NCBI RefSeq assembly: GCF_000213175.1
Contig: NW_009799179.1
Coordinates: 2,403,744-2,467,743, forward strand
Direction: 5' to 3'
Source of the DNA: Neurospora tetrasperma FGSC 2508
Taxonomy: Eukaryota > Ascomycota > Sordariomycetes > Sordariales > Sordariaceae
DNA length: 64,000 nucleotides
Shown: in pieces, positions 45,525-58,818 of the stretch
Position numbering within the stretch: position 1 is the stretch's first letter
Layout: each line of letters begins with the position of its first letter
The notes under the pieces: generated by a model
The model's database searches: none
The model's input: the letters and a program-made list of their open reading frames with translations, nothing else
Told to the model about the DNA's origin: nothing
Position numbers and translations under genes: made by a program

Positions 45525-48500
45525 CGGGTCATCATCCATTGTCACTTCCACCGACGGTACACACCTCTTTTCACGGTACACGTAGCATTCCATCATATTG
45601 ACTGTGTCGATTCCGGGAATTTGGCGGTTTGTTGCTCTTTCCTTCTGGGTCAACAGGATGAGGTAGTGGCGGGGTCGTCTCTCAAAAAGACGGCTTGAAG
45701 GCGAACCTGTGTGGAAGGGACGGGTACCTAACGTAACCACGCATCACTGTACACTATTCACATAATGTATGTAATCGATCCCCATGCCAGGCGCATTGGT
45801 CACTTTGAAGGGCTTGAAGCACTGGAGCATTGGGGGGTCTTGGATCGAGGAGCGGAGTTGTATTGTACCTTTTCAAAAAATCTTATAAAAAAAGAAGGAA
45901 GGAAGAAAAGAGAAAGAAAAGAAAAGGTTCAGTACAGGGCTGCAATTGGCTGGTGTTTTCCGTGTTAGCTGTGACCAACCAAAAGGGCAGGAACAGATTT
46001 CGGCCACGGTTACAAGGTAAAGCGGTCAACATATAAGGTACCTATATATGCTGTGGTCAGCGTCGTTGTGTTTGTGCCCAACAATTCCTCAGGTTCCCAG
46101 TTGGATCTCGATTCCTTCAAGACCCAACATCGTGAACGTACGAGCCAATCGGGCATATATTGGACATGCTGCGAGACTGTTCAGGTCTGGAACAGACAAA
46201 ACCATCATGATGTCTTGGAAGAAGACCGAATTGCGTGCAGATTGAGGCTAGACCTGACGGTACGCGGTCTTTGTCGTGGCCAAGAGAGGGTAAGAATGCA
46301 GGGTTCAATAGAGGCACGTTGTTAAGGGTTGTCACAAGCGCAGCATACCGCTGATCGCTCAAATGCTCGCTGAATCTGCCTATGTGAACATGATGTTTCC
46401 TGCCGTCCTACGCCCGAAGAAAACAGACTGATTGGATGTCTGACGATAACAAAAAAGAGGAAGTAGGTGGAAGTGACAAAGATTCGACGATCAGCCGCCA
46501 TCGGAAAAGCTGCCTGACAGTGAGACGGCAGAAAGAGCAGTCTAGAAAGTGTCAAGTGCTTGTTGTTGGTCTGTTGACAGTGGATTGGATGGCAATCCCA
46601 TGGCAGTTGCCAGAGAGGTCGTTGACTGGTCCGGGCCAGTCACCGACGAGGTCTAATTGGTCATGACAACATCGGAGGTGCCTCCTACTATCGTATGATG
46701 GCAAGCGAGGGTCTGCACCGGGCCTGCGAGGCACTGTCAATGACTTCCTTACCCACCCACGCTCGTGACAGAAAAGCTGGCACTTGCCGGGCACCACATA
46801 GGCGATCAAGCAAAAAGTCGTAAGAGTACCTGCATACTTGCTCTTTTCAAGCATCTCTCAGTAGGCAGTTCTTGAGTGGAGGAATCTCCAAGTCACTCTG
46901 TTTGATATGTTTTCAAATTATAACAATCCTTATCAGAGGTTTATATAAAAGCTTTTCCAGACCGAAGCGAGCCGTGTCGGTTGGAGTGGCATATTCGGTT
47001 CTTTTTTTTTTCGACCACTTCATTAGAGGAACTGAAGGTGCCAGCTTTTTTGTCTTGTCATTGGCGTGCCACCATTCAGCACTCAACTTGCGGAAGTGCC
47101 ATGCCTGGCCCCTGGCAGCCACAGCAAATCAGCGTTCAACAGAGCGAGCGCCAAGGCTGCTGGGGACCACCGGATCGAACTGCATCAAGTGCATCAGAGA
47201 AAAGCAGACAGGGAACCCCAAAAAAAAACAGTGGCCAGAGTCTGTTACAGCATGATCCCGACTTTGGGAGCGCTAGCGAGCACATATAGAACACGGTCTC
47301 CCCGGCGAGCCGGTCATGAAAAATGCCATTCTTACGGTCTGATGATGGAGGATACGAGAGTCAGTTTCATGTCAGTGGTATCATGTTTTCCTATTCCAGC
47401 ATGGCGGCAGCATGGCTTCAACGCGGCTGAAGGAAGAGGAATTTCCCGCCATCTGGATGTCGGACCCTGATGCGCTGAAAACCGACTATCATCACCCTTT
47501 ACTGAGGGACCGGTCTTTCGTTCGTCCACATCTCGGAAAACTTCTGTCTATCTACCTACATTCAGCTTACACTTACACTCACACTACGGGTCCAGGTCCC
47601 GTGCCCATCTCGCAAATCTCAACCCTTTTGAAGATCAAGGCGGAACAAGGTTGGCGGAAGGGAACAACCTTGTTGGAGGGGGTCATGGCGATGGGAAAGG
47701 GACCTCAGAGCTGACTTACAAAATCGTTACCAATCCCCCCACTACGACCACGACCTAGGCACCTACCACAGCAGCCGACCACTTGCACCACTTGCAACAC
47801 CACCACCTACCGGCGACACCTCCGAATGACCCAGGGGAAGGGGCACACACCGGCACCAGACTCGACCGACCACACGGGATGGGAACACAACTTGTTTTCA
47901 CCCAAAACTAAACGGCATTCCTTTAACACAGTACAAGTGCGTTGATCTTTCTGACGTCAGATACGGTGTCTCTCTGCCGTATTCGCATGGAAAATCCAAA
48001 TTCGCTGGTCATATATCCATTTGTCCTCAATTCCCCGTCTTTGCTTTGGCAAACAAAAAGAAGACCAGTTCCACTACCAAATTCACCACCAGCCTGTCTT
48101 CGCCTCCTCCACTACGATGCACACCACATCAACATTAACATCACCACCGCTACTACTTCCACTACGCTACCACCGACGCTAGCACCACTGTTAACGCCGC
48201 CGCCACCACTCACCTTCACTGTAACTTCACCACCGCCAAAGCCGAAAGCGCAACAACCCAGAGAGCTCTTCATCACGTCGAAAAGCACAGCAAACCCAAC
48301 TTCTCAGGGCACACCGAAAGCACAGCAAAAACAATTTGAACTTCTCGGTCCAGTCGGAAAGCATATTAAACAATTGTTGCAGATCAGAGGAAAAGATATC
48401 ATAGGTACATTATTCCAGACGCCAGACTCCAGATCCCTGAGGATTCCAAAAAAACAAAACAGCACACCACGCCAACGCCCGCCCAAAGAAATGATGGCGA

Positions 48501-48625
48501 AAAAAAGCAAAAGAGTAATAAAAGGACATGGCAGCAGCAACATCTGAGGCTCCATGTCGATATTGGTCCTCCGAGATCATGTGTACCAAGAAATAAATGA
48601 CCGATCACTAGACACCTCCGGCATT
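45525..48625. other. Gene-poor region
   Basis: About 3.1 kb without a supportable gene. It holds A/G-rich stretches near 45880-45930 and an ACC/CAC-rich stretch near 48080-48250. The latter generates a long low-complexity frame (47942-48547) that I do not accept as coding. Confidence 0.4.
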
Positions 48626-50252
48626 TCAGCTCGAAAATGGCAGCGAAGCGGACGAAGCGGACGACTCGCGTCTCTTGGTCTCCAGCTCTTGCATCAACTT
48701 GGCATTCGCGTTTTGGAGCTCATGGATGTGATGACATGCCCTCTCTAGGACCTCGGCTTTGCTCCAATTCCTCGATTTCCGCCCCGATGTGGACGAAGAC
48801 GACTGCGACTCATCATCGTTCTCGGGCTCGGCTTTGGGCTCCATCATGCCAGGGTTGTCAGGAAGCACCTTGAGGAGATTATCAAAGTACTCGTGCAATC
48901 GGTTGCGGTATTGCTTCTCAACCTGGTTGTGGTTTACTCTGGCGCGACGCTCTTCTGCCGACTCTCCGGGCTTTTGCGCTGACTTGAAGCGCACCACCTT
49001 GCGGGCAGCGGTCCGCAATGCACGGCCGGATGCAGGTACGGGAGTTGTGTTATCTTGGCCACACACTTTGCGGGCGGATTCAGGAGTCTTCTTCCTGCCA
49101 CGTTTCCTGGATTCGGTCTTTTCAGGCTGCGACTGGTCGAGCCCGGGGGTTTGCAAAGGCCTGTCAACACCGGATGGCGCGATTTCAACACTCTGCTGTG
49201 AATAACTAGGGGAAGAAACGAAGGTCTCCGCATCTACGACTCCAGCAACATCGTCCAACAACGGCGGCGTTGCCATATGAGGCAGACCGGAACGTATTGT
49301 GATTGTTTCGGCTGTGCTGCCTTTGTCAAATGATGACCTCATCGGCCACGCCTCGACACCAAACGACACACCAGGACTCGTCATAATGTCGGGGTTCTGC
49401 CAATCGAAGCCTGCGACCGAGTTCACAGCATCTGGCGTGAGAGGAAAGCTGGTGTTACTAGCAGCGCTACTGAATGTGCCCATGGGGCTGGGGACGTAGC
49501 CAGTCATGGTCTCTCCTCCGACCGGAGTTGTTGGGTCAGCTGACGCCCACGGTGAGCCAGTCTGGATGGCATTCTCGAGGGGTGCTGCGGTTGCGTCGAC
49601 GCGTCTTGGGCCTACGCTGTGCGACACGGAGGGCGTGCGGGCTGCGTATCTCTGGTGGGCGATTGGAGCAGACGAAAAATCATCGTTTCCGAGGAAGAGT
49701 TTTGTGTTCGTCGCCATGGCGAAATCAGCATTCTGCCACGGGGCAAATGCGAAATGCGATGGCATCAGTTGAGGCTCGACATTTGAGGATAGGAATTGCT
49801 CTGGTTGCAGCATCTGATGATATGGATACTAGATGTTGAACGCCATCTGTCAGCACACGATCCAGAAGAAGAGGAAAAAAGCGATGCTTTCGATGATCTT
49901 TCGCCGATGGCTTCCGCACATACTGCGACCAAATCGACGTTGATGACAATTCGAGCCGTTTTCGAAAAAAACACAACACACGACTTGCGCACTGTGTATT
50001 TACGAACACGAACGATGGCACACATGGAGAACAGCGAGAAGAAAAGAATGGATTGCCATTTGTCTGGGTTTTCAGCTATAGCCGCGTTCAGGTGTAGCTG
50101 GATACTAGCACTGGGCGTGGGCTTGCCGACACGCTGACTGGCTTTTTCTTTTTTTTTTTTTCCCTCCACGATTTGGAGCCAAAAATAACACTGAAAAAAA
50201 AAATTGGGAAGAGAGAGAGAGAGAAAGTGTCACGAACCTGATAATGAGCCAT
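48626..50252 (-). CDS. Basic helix-loop-helix transcription factor
   Basis: The main exon 49813-48626 encodes 395 residues. Near the C-terminus (about 290-385) is a bHLH domain: basic region RARVNHNQVEKQYRNRL with the His/Glu/Arg pattern of E-box binders, helix 1 LHEYFDNLLKVLP, a long acidic/Ser-rich loop (about 30 residues) and helix 2 WSKAEVLERACHHIHELQ running into a short leucine-rich coil. A basic RKRGRKK stretch before it may be a nuclear signal. The ATG at 49813 has a poor context and is preceded by a CATCAG acceptor. An upstream exon ending MAHYQ|GTTCGT (50252-50238) joins it in phase 0, with a good start context, so I prefer that start (400 residues); an ATG at 50306 is also in frame. 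Target genes are unknown. Confidence 0.88.
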
Positions 50253-53200
50253 TTCGGACGACCTACGGACAGCAGTTTGGTGGTGTGTTTGGCTTAGGAA
50301 GTCCATGTTGTGTATCGCTTCACGTTGGTGATGGTGATGGCGATGAGTGTGTGGCTGCTTGGATCGTTTGCAGTCAGTCCGTGTGTGGTGGTTTGCTGCT
50401 TCTGGATTTTAGCAAGGTACGCGGGGCACACGGTTTATGCTGTTCTCGTTGATCTCCAATGCTTCGTTTCCATGGGTACCTATTCCGAGCTGGCTGCACT
50501 TTCCAATGGTACAGTCTTCAGGGATGCTCGGCATTGGCTAGCAAGCCAAGTGCAGTTATGTGAGCGTCGGGGGTGCCAAGTGGAAAGCAGCAAGAAAGCC
50601 AGCAGCGGACATGGCCTGCCACTGACCACCCAACACACCGCAAGCCCCAGCCGGTGCAGTTCAACCCCCCGATCCAACGGAATCCCCATGTCGATGGATT
50701 CTTACCTAATGTAGAGGTAGCGTCGGTTCTATCCACTCACTGAAGTCGCACCCCTCCCCCTTCGACCACACACCCCCCCAAAACCCTGACATGGACGCCC
50801 GGCAATTTTGGCAACAGACAGGCCCCCGAATATTACGAGTTTCGCGCAGTCTGACTGCTCGGTTTCGGGCTATGGGTTATCGGTCATGGCACGCTTTCAG
50901 AATCAGCAGCATCGGAGGGCTCCCAGGGCATCTCGATGGAGGGTGGCATCCGATGAAGATCGCTTCAAGTTGCAATGCAATGGTGAGTGACAATTGCCCA
51001 GCACAATGCAGAGACCCCCCCTTATCCCCATTGTTCCCACAGACGGAATGGACGGGCTGACCCTCCGACTCCGAAGGGTACACCCAGTAGAGGTATCATA
51101 TGTACCCCTACAGTACCGCAGCCCCGAAAATCCCACGTCCGTAACGCGCGACCGGACAAAACAACGCTAATGACGCCGGTGGTGGTGTCTTGACCACAGC
51201 CTTGCAGTTCTTACTATCTTTTTGCCCCGGACGCTGCACCCATCATGGGCATGGTCCAGGCTCTTTCTGTCTGTCGCCATCACCCTTCTGCGAGTCAAAG
51301 TTCAGCCGGCATTAGATATTCTTAAATGTCCAGCACCGGGTTTATACTTGAAGCCCGGACGTTTTTGTCGGGCATGGAGCTCGCAAGCCCGTTACCTACC
51401 TAGGTACCTACGGTTCCAGTCTGCGACCGAGAAAGGAAATCAATCAGTGAGGTGGTGGAAACTCGAGGCCCCACCCGACGTGATTGGTGAGGTGGGATCC
51501 TGTGGAGAGTTCGGCCGTGAAAGCACCTGCCCACTGGTGCTGCAAGTGTTCCAGTGGTGTTCCCAGCGGTGGTCCGCACGATATGCCGTTGTGGGAGCAC
51601 TTTTGCAGCAGTGGCTTCGCTTTTTCCCTTGCCCAGCAAGGATTGGCCGCCAATTCCAGCCTAGCACGACGCGCCTGTCTACAGTAGCGTCGCAACGGCC
51701 ATTCGACACCTGTTCACAGTCAAGCCATCGCGATCCGCCAATTATCGCCAGTCTAGGTGGCAGCCGGCCCGTCTAGTGTACTGTGCAGATCTGGGAGATG
51801 ATGCTGCTCGAGATCTCTCAGGGGATGATGATGGTCTCCCAGGCCTCCTCCTCGGCGGGGGTGTTCTGAGTCTTGGAATTGGATGGCATGGCTGCATGGC
51901 CGCTGCCTGCCTGCCCTCGGGGTTTCAGAGCCCCCAGGCTGTACTTTACTTACACCTGGGAGGGACCGTTGGGACCACTGGGACTGGTTTCCCTTTGGGG
52001 GGTGGGCGCTGGCTGCGGTGTGAGACATGGACTCAATAAGTGCGGTGAAGGTGGAAAGACTCGCGGCTGCATGGGCTCACCTGACGGAGCCAGTAAGATG
52101 AGGCTTGACAAGTCGCCAATCCCATCCGCCAATCTTTGCTGCTTGTCCAGAGGTTCTAGGCCGGCCCATGAGGTCATTTAGCTCCCCCCACGCCTTGCCA
52201 GAGAGTGACAGGTACGAACATGCTGCCCACAAATCCGCATGGGCATTTCCACCTGGCTGCAGGGCAAACGAGCAGCCATTCAGAATTGTTCGCAAAGACG
52301 ATCACCTTGCAGCAAGATACAGAACTGAGACACCCCGATTTGGCTCCGAGCTTCAGCCGTTCATGTCTTTGGTTCAGTCGGTGAACATGGGCAACAACAA
52401 TCGATTAAGAGTGACACTGTGGATTTGTCCGAGGGAATGATAGGAGAATGCCTTCTCGCTTCTTCAGGCACACTCGAGCCTTGATTAGGTGTTGAGGTTC
52501 TTGGCACGGTAAGTGCTCTTGGCTTGGGGATGATGTGGATGTTTGCAACCCAGCAAGCGAATAGAATGGCGCTTACGACAGTTTGCCCTCTCCATCTGAA
52601 CCGGGAAATTATGGATTTGCGGTCCTTCCTCTTGCCAGCAACAACGTTTTTTTTTTTCTACTGACCATGTCCTTGTCCAGCGTCTGCGGAGGTTGCGCTG
52701 GTGAGGGTATGTATCCGACTTCCACCACTAAAAACTTCTTGCTTGCAAGGACAGGGAGATTGCGGCAACAGCCAGCGGATATGCAGCTCAGTTGCCGCGA
52801 ACAAGGCCACCCCGGAGCATTCAGCAGCGTACATATCAGCAAGTCACCGATTGATCCCTGGACCACCAAAAACATAACCCCCAACTATGTAACGCCCTTC
52901 ATACTAACTAATGTCGAGCCTGCTTATGTACAACACTTCACAGTCGGGTCAGCAAGATGCCATAATCGCTTGTCATCCACTCGAGACACTCCAGCTTTTT
53001 GATGCTGAAACCGCGGGATCACGAGAGCGCAGCTATGCCACGGGTTGCGTGATCACCATGGATGAAGAAGGGAAATGGATCTCTTTTTCGCTGTTCCCAG
53101 CAGCTTAAACGGCTGGTCCCGCTTTGTGCCCACAGAGCAGGGCTCATCATTACATATGGCGTTGGAAAACGGGGACATCAGGGGTTGGGTATGACCTAAA

Positions 53201-54340
53201 CGTCCGGGGCGGGAAAGGGAATAGACCGGCCGTGGTTTGTGGTGGGTTCGGTGATGGACAAATCGTGGGGCGTGACACATAATCATCTCCAACGGCCTCA
53301 TCGGTCTCACTCGTGTGGGATTATTGGAAGGAAGGATGCTGAAATTGAGCCAGATCCGTTCTTTATGAAGACGAAATTTTTGGCGAGACGGACGTGGTCA
53401 ACAGGGTGAACAGCGCACCGCGCACGCACACCCGACGTGGTTGACTAAGTTGTTGTTTTGCTGAGTCGGGAATGGGCTCGCTCGAGTCCTATCAGGACGG
53501 ACCGCTAGGCTGCGCTGCCTTGCGGCGCACCCAGGGGTCAATCTGATTGTGCTTCAAGGTCAGGATATTGTCTGTTTATAATTTCCGTCCGGAGGTGAGG
53601 AGGGTGAGGAGCGCGTCCTATTACATATCAGGGCCGTTCATGACTGACTGCTTATTAAAACAAGTGTTCAACAGTTGAGTAGATCGCGTTTACGACATCT
53701 CCATACCTCTGCACACACTACGTCTATGATGGAGACGAAATCACGATAGCCGTTGATGGTGATCTGTAGAAGCGGAAATCACGGCCTTTGATTCTTTTTT
53801 TTCCTTACACTTATTCCTCACATTTTCAGAAATTACGTACCGCTAAAACAATGGTCCGTGCATCCCCCGGGAATCAAGTGGGACGGGCATTTGTGAGCCA
53901 GTCCCGGGCCGTTAGACCGCTGAACCCACCTAAAGAATACGGCCACTACTTTACTAGGCCCCACTTGGTAAAGCGGGTTACGATCACCTCTATTCGTTCC
54001 ATATGGTACAGTGCAAAGAAACAGTACCTAGGTAATTACAGTTACTTATTGCTGAGGGTCCCCGGCCGTTCTTACACTACCTCTACTAGGTTCCATGGTG
54101 ATCAATAATCGCCCAATGGCAAATGTCTCTTTCCGGGTGCCACGTCGCAGCCGTGTCTTGGTTGCCCGTGGTCCATGCTGTCTTTGGAATGCCTGCCTGC
54201 CCTGATGCTAGTCCGGCCGGGCCTACTGCTGTTCCCTCATAGGTGCCCCTATCCGAAGCAATGGCTGGTTGGTTGGTTGGCTGATGGCTCGAGGCTGGGC
54301 TGGGGTTCAGTTTGCCGGCCGCGGGTTCGTTATGTACATA
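50253..54340. other. Gene-poor region
   Basis: About 4 kb with no gene I can support; frames are short and biased by GC. TAGAGGTA words lie at 50714 and 51089, CTACCTAGGTACCTA at about 51391, T-runs at 52648 and 53796, and a TACCTCTA word at 54078. Sequence before 50306 probably includes the bHLH promoter. Confidence 0.4.
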
Positions 54341-54685
54341 CAGTAAAGTCCCCTGTTAATGCAACCCCCCCCTTTTGCTAAAACCCCCCCTTTTGCTAAG
54401 GATTTCGACTGCCCGCATTCCCTCTGGTGGTAAAGACTGCTAACTGCTATTTGCAATGCTGAAGGCTGGGATTTGCATTAACAGGGGTCTAATTTTGGTG
54501 GGCGGGACCAATACCGGCGGTACGGCAGGTCTAAGTGACCCACCTTTTAGGGTGGCCGGCGGCGTGATTCAGTAGCCCCACAGCCTGTATTGGTCTGTGC
54601 ACCAGCTCCCTCTTTTGCAAAACCCCCCCTTTTGCTAAGAAATCTAGACTGCCGGCTTTAGTTGCATTAACAGGGGACTTTACTG
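54341..54685. mobile_element. 345-bp TA-flanked inverted-repeat element (Tc1/mariner-type MITE)
   Basis: The element starts CAGTAAAGTCCCCTGT at 54341. Its right end is the exact reverse complement over 25 bases (54341-54365 against 54661-54685). TA dinucleotides flank both ends (54339-54340 and 54686-54687), the target duplication of Tc1/mariner/pogo elements. Inside, near both ends and in the same orientation, lies a C-run plus CTTTTGCTAA motif (about 54366-54400 and 54612-54640). A partial extra copy of the right terminus (TTGCATTAACAGGGG) lies at about 54473-54487. It is far too short for a transposase, so it needs one from elsewhere. The perfect termini suggest recent activity or escape from RIP. 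Confidence 0.9.
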
Positions 54686-54716
54686 TAGTAGGTCAACGTG
54701 TAAAATTGGCGGCTCA

Positions 54717-54736
54717 AAGAGAGAGAGAGAGAGAGT
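54717..54736. repeat. (GA)n microsatellite
   Basis: A pure GA dinucleotide run just outside the right end of the inverted-repeat element. Confidence 0.8.
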
Positions 54737-54901
54737 GAGACACTACCTAAGTAATCCATGTCACCGGATTTACACTGTCCAAAACCAAAAAGATATCTCC
54801 AGGGCCGGCCAAACCTACCTACCTTACCTAGGTAGTATCCGTCACTCATTTGTAACCAACTAAAAAAATTCCATTCAACTCAACCTCAACATTCAGGCAG
54901 G

Positions 54902-54922
54902 CTGTCTGTCTGTCTGTCTGTC
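54902..54922. repeat. (GTCT)n microsatellite
   Basis: Five tandem copies of a GTCT/CTGT tetranucleotide. Confidence 0.8.
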
Positions 54923-55499
54923 TAATTACGGAGACATTTAGACCGTGTTTCATACTCCATGGAATCCGTGTTGGAACGTGGTGTGATGCCATTCCCAGAG
55001 AACCTATGCAGTTGTTTATCCCCCGAACTATGTATGTACTGCGTAGAGTGGTGGTAGTGTACACTACCTCTACGCAATTCGCAGTGTTGGTTGCCAGGCA
55101 TTAGTCGTCTAGTATAGTGTGCAGTGTACAATAAACCCCCTCCCCCGCCAGTCAGTGGTTCCTGGATTTCCACTGTCCTGGATCCTGCCCACGAACACTA
55201 TGGAAACCACCAACCTCAACGTCGGGTCTAACCTACACACCCAACCGCAACTTCTCGTTTCGAATTTCAGATCGGGAATTCGCTACGCAGTATATGCTTA
55301 CCCACAGTGATCTACAACTGCTCGTAAGCACTATTGATTTTCTTTTTTCTTTTCTTTCCTTTTTTTCCTCGGGGAGAAGGGGGTGGATTGATTCGGTATC
55401 TGCTCGACTTGTGAAAAGTGTTGCCCGAGTACCTACTGTACCTACCTACCTAGTATGCTTGTGTTACCCGTCAACCACAGTGGTCTCGCTTATTGTCAA

Positions 55500-55533
55500 T
55501 CATCCATCCATCCATCTATCCATCCATCCATCC
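55500..55533. repeat. (CATC)n microsatellite
   Basis: A run of CATC tetranucleotides with one CTATC interruption. Confidence 0.8.
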
Positions 55534-58109
55534 GTCTGATGATCATCGCTATTCTGGCATTTTCAATCAATCACATGCTGGCGTTCTTCGTGTCTTAGCC
55601 AAGTCCAGTTCGCGCATGGAAGCGGAAGAGAAGGGAAGGAAAAAGAAGAGGGAAGGAACAGAAGAAAGGTTTTACAAGGAAGCTACAGTTATGACTCCCT
55701 GTTCCAGCAATCCCCAGTATTGAGCGAACCCCCCCGCCCGGCCCCTGTAACAGCAACAGTATCGATATCACGGAAAACTAGGTATAAAGTGTTTTCATTT
55801 TCTAAGCGCAAACTTGCAAATCGCAACACCGGATAGAAAGATTTTGTTCGCTGTTAACTTGTATGGTCAAATGGGAAAAAGGGGGTCTGAAACAGGAGCA
55901 AATTTGCTTTTTTTGGGCGGGTTGGATGGGATGTGGTTTGTGCACGACATTACTTTCAGCAAACCCCCCCTCCCTGTGATTTTTGGGGTTGCTGGAGACA
56001 GAGAGAGCGCGTCTGTAAAAGGTGTAGTGTAGAGAGCTAGTCTAGGTAGGTACTGTACTATGGTATGAAGGTTGATGGAAGCCAAAAGCAAGATGATACA
56101 CACACCTGCCAAACTCGACGATTGATTACTTCAGCGTGCTGCCCGAAACAATTTCGGAAAAATGGAAAAAATCGAACGATTGATCGTCGCCGACGTTGAA
56201 CTATCGGTTTTTTTATCTTTTATCGAGGATCCGGTAGGTTGGCACGCTAGCATGTATTGGAAATGGTGGAATGATGTCGTCGACGTTGACTCGTTCGTCG
56301 TTTGTTGTTGTCAATGTCTCACTGCAGTGATGATGAATGGAGTGCGGGAAGCGGGAATGGTGTCCTTCCCCCCGATAACCCCTCCCTGCCCGGTCCTGGT
56401 GAATCCCCTACCCTTGCTTTCTTTGGTTTGGCGTGGCTCGTGAAGTGTGAGTGGGCGTGGGGTTATCTTAATGCCGGTCGGGACGGTTGTTCATCCCCGA
56501 CCGGCCAGCTCACAACGCAGATGCGGCGGCAGTCTCCAGCCTCCCTCCGCAGGACGCGCGGACTGTGGTTGAGTCCGCGAAGATTTCACTTCAGGCACGA
56601 CAGGGTATTCGAGCAGGGCAAGATGGGAATTTGGCAAGCACAGACCTAATGCCGATAATGGGACTTGCCTGAAATCCCGTAAAGATGATCCCAATCGAGA
56701 GAACCTGATGCGACATGGTGTCGTGTGTCGTGTCGGCAGCTCTTGGCTTCGAGGTCGGGCTCAAGGTAGGTTTTGGCTCAGGGGAACACGTTATTCCCGG
56801 TATTGCGACACTGAAATGGGAAGTGGAGCGATGCCTGACTGGATGAGCGGAGCGGCGGCCGCGGAGGAATCACCGGTGTCACAAAAAAGTGAAAAAGAAA
56901 AGTGATAAATGCTATGTAGGCTGAGGGGAAGCTGTAGGTTATTATTAGTGCGCATGCGTGCGTTGCCAGGCGAATGTGACAATCAACCAATAACCCCCTT
57001 TTGGATTGGGGCTACACTACATAATTTGGACTTAGCGTACAAAGACAAATCGGCAGTAGACCGCTCCCTTCTCCTCGTTGATTTGTGTATATCGTAGTTG
57101 CTGTTGTAGCAATACCCAAACTCTGGGAGGGTGCTGGCGGAAATCGCTGGTGGCAAACATGAACATCCCGTGTTTGGAAGGCACGAGGGTACAGTACCAG
57201 AGTACCAATGCAATGAACTTTCCGTGGAGGAAGTTCAGGTCGAACCCGGTGCGCTTGTTGGTCTCCCGCGTGGACTTGCTCGGTAGCCGTTCACTCGGCA
57301 CACCTTCTTGGAGACGGGAGTACGGTGATGGAGGGTGTATTAGGGAAGTTTGGTTTTTGTGTTACTCCTAACGCCACCAGGGCACAAACCTTGGTTCGGC
57401 TACGCGCCTGATCTTGGTTGCGGTTGCACCGAGAATCATGATTGCAGCAAAGTGAAATGATATTGAACAGTTCTGGCTGACAAAACGATAAGAGAAGTTG
57501 CTTTACGCTTCTTTTCCAGCCCTGGAGTCGCAGTTGAAAGAGGGTTGTTTGCGAATCTCAAAAGGATGGGAACAGTACCATAGATGAGCACACAGGGAGC
57601 CTCTTTCCTCACTGCCTCTACTCATTCCCGGGTACCCATTTACACCGGCAAGGGTGATTTGGCCGACTGGAATAAATGGAAACCACCAAGCCAAAACCAT
57701 CACATGGCATCATCGCACCTACATGACATTCCTCCAGTCACCAACATGAACTGCACCACCAGTCTCACTTCCTCCCTCTTTCACGGGGCACCTCAACCTC
57801 CACCCTCCTCTCCATATTCCTCCTCGCCTTCACCATCCAGTCCACTACAACCCTCACCTCCCCCTTCTCCCTTTTCCGCCCTCACATCCGACACATCCGG
57901 TCCCTAGCCCCTTCTCCGCCCGTTTTTCGTACCTGCCCCTCGCCGGCAACACTTCGCCAGCACACTCAACCCCTTCTACATACCACTCCCATCCGCATCG
58001 CGGCCAACTACCTCTATGTCCTAGCCAACAATCTCGAGGTGTTCAAGCGCATCAATACTACCCGGCCGACGCACGACCGCGATCCCTGGAGGGCGCGAGA
58101 CACGACAAG

Positions 58110-58445
58110 ATGAAGGCAAGGGTGATGGACGCGTATGGAGAGAGGGAGGTGCATGGGGTGGAGGAGCGGGTGGAGGAGATTGTGGAGGAGTCCGTGAGGT
58201 CTGTGAAGGAGCGGTATGTTAGTGAGTATGAATACCTCTGGTAGCAAGCATGGAGCAAAATGGGCGGACCTGGCAGATTGGTGCTCGTATCTGACTAACT
58301 AGAGGTATGGACGCAATTATCGACCAAGCTGGGGTTTGGCGAGAAGAAGAAGAAAGAGAAGGGCGTGTTTGGCTTCTTGCAGGGTTTGGAGATGCGAATT
58401 GGTATTAATGGGGTTTTCGATCGATATGACGGTCCTATTTCGTGA
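58110..58445 (+). CDS. Small charged protein of unknown role (5' end uncertain)
   Basis: Two exons are clear, 58110(or earlier)-58221 and 58303-58445, joined by donor GTGAGT, a CTGACTAAC branch sequence and acceptor CTAG. They encode MKARVMDAYGEREVHGVEERVEEIVEESVRSVKERYV, then KVWTQLSTKLGFGEKKKKEKGVFGFLQG and ending FDRYDGPIS. The first exon frame stays open upstream through HQYYPADARPRSLEGARHDK, which also looks protein-like, so the true start lies in an earlier exon. The Glu/Val-rich helix suggests a coiled coil. I do not recognise the family; it might be the tail of a larger decayed gene. Confidence 0.45.
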
Positions 58446-58818
58446 TCAGACCGACGACAATCAAGGCTGTCTTCCTCAGGGAACATGAATGGCCTGACAT
58501 GGGCTGAAATCGAGCACGAAGTCGTCTAGGGCCACACGAGAGAGCAAGGCTTCCAATTAGGTCCAGTCAAATACGAGGAGGCCAGGACCTTTCCGTATCT
58601 GCAGGTACGTCAGCTAGGGGTTATTATACGATGTGACCCCCCAAAAAGCCCACATAGCCTACAGGCAGTTATCCACGAAGGGCTCTCTTCTTCTAATCCA
58701 TGCCCCCAGAAGGTGACACCATTTGTGGCCGCTTTGCTCCTCTTGGCACGGCGATAGACGTCAACATTTCGGCCATTAACATGTCGATGGAGCTCTACGG
58801 CGACATGGCCGAGTTCTT
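58446..58818. other. Convergent 3' region
   Basis: This lies between the small charged-protein gene (+) and the oxygenase gene (-). No feature was seen. Confidence 0.4.

Larger units (their letters stand above)
54686..58109. other. Gene-poor region with microsatellites
   Basis: It contains GA (54717-54736), GTCT (54902-54922) and CATC (about 55500-55533) repeats, several TACCTAC words (54815-54840, 55430-55455) and a TACCTCTA word at 55061. No gene was recognised up to about 57.6 kb; the part from 57584 may hold upstream exons of the next gene (a Pro/Ser-rich frame 57584-57907). Confidence 0.4.

Noticed and set aside
47942-48547. 201-codon plus-strand frame
   Set aside because: Its length comes from an ACC/CAC-rich tract; composition is low-complexity and no motif or splice support was seen.
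51222-51776. 184-codon plus-strand frame
   Set aside because: Cys/Trp/Arg-rich random-looking peptide with equally open frames on the other strand, typical of GC-rich noncoding DNA.
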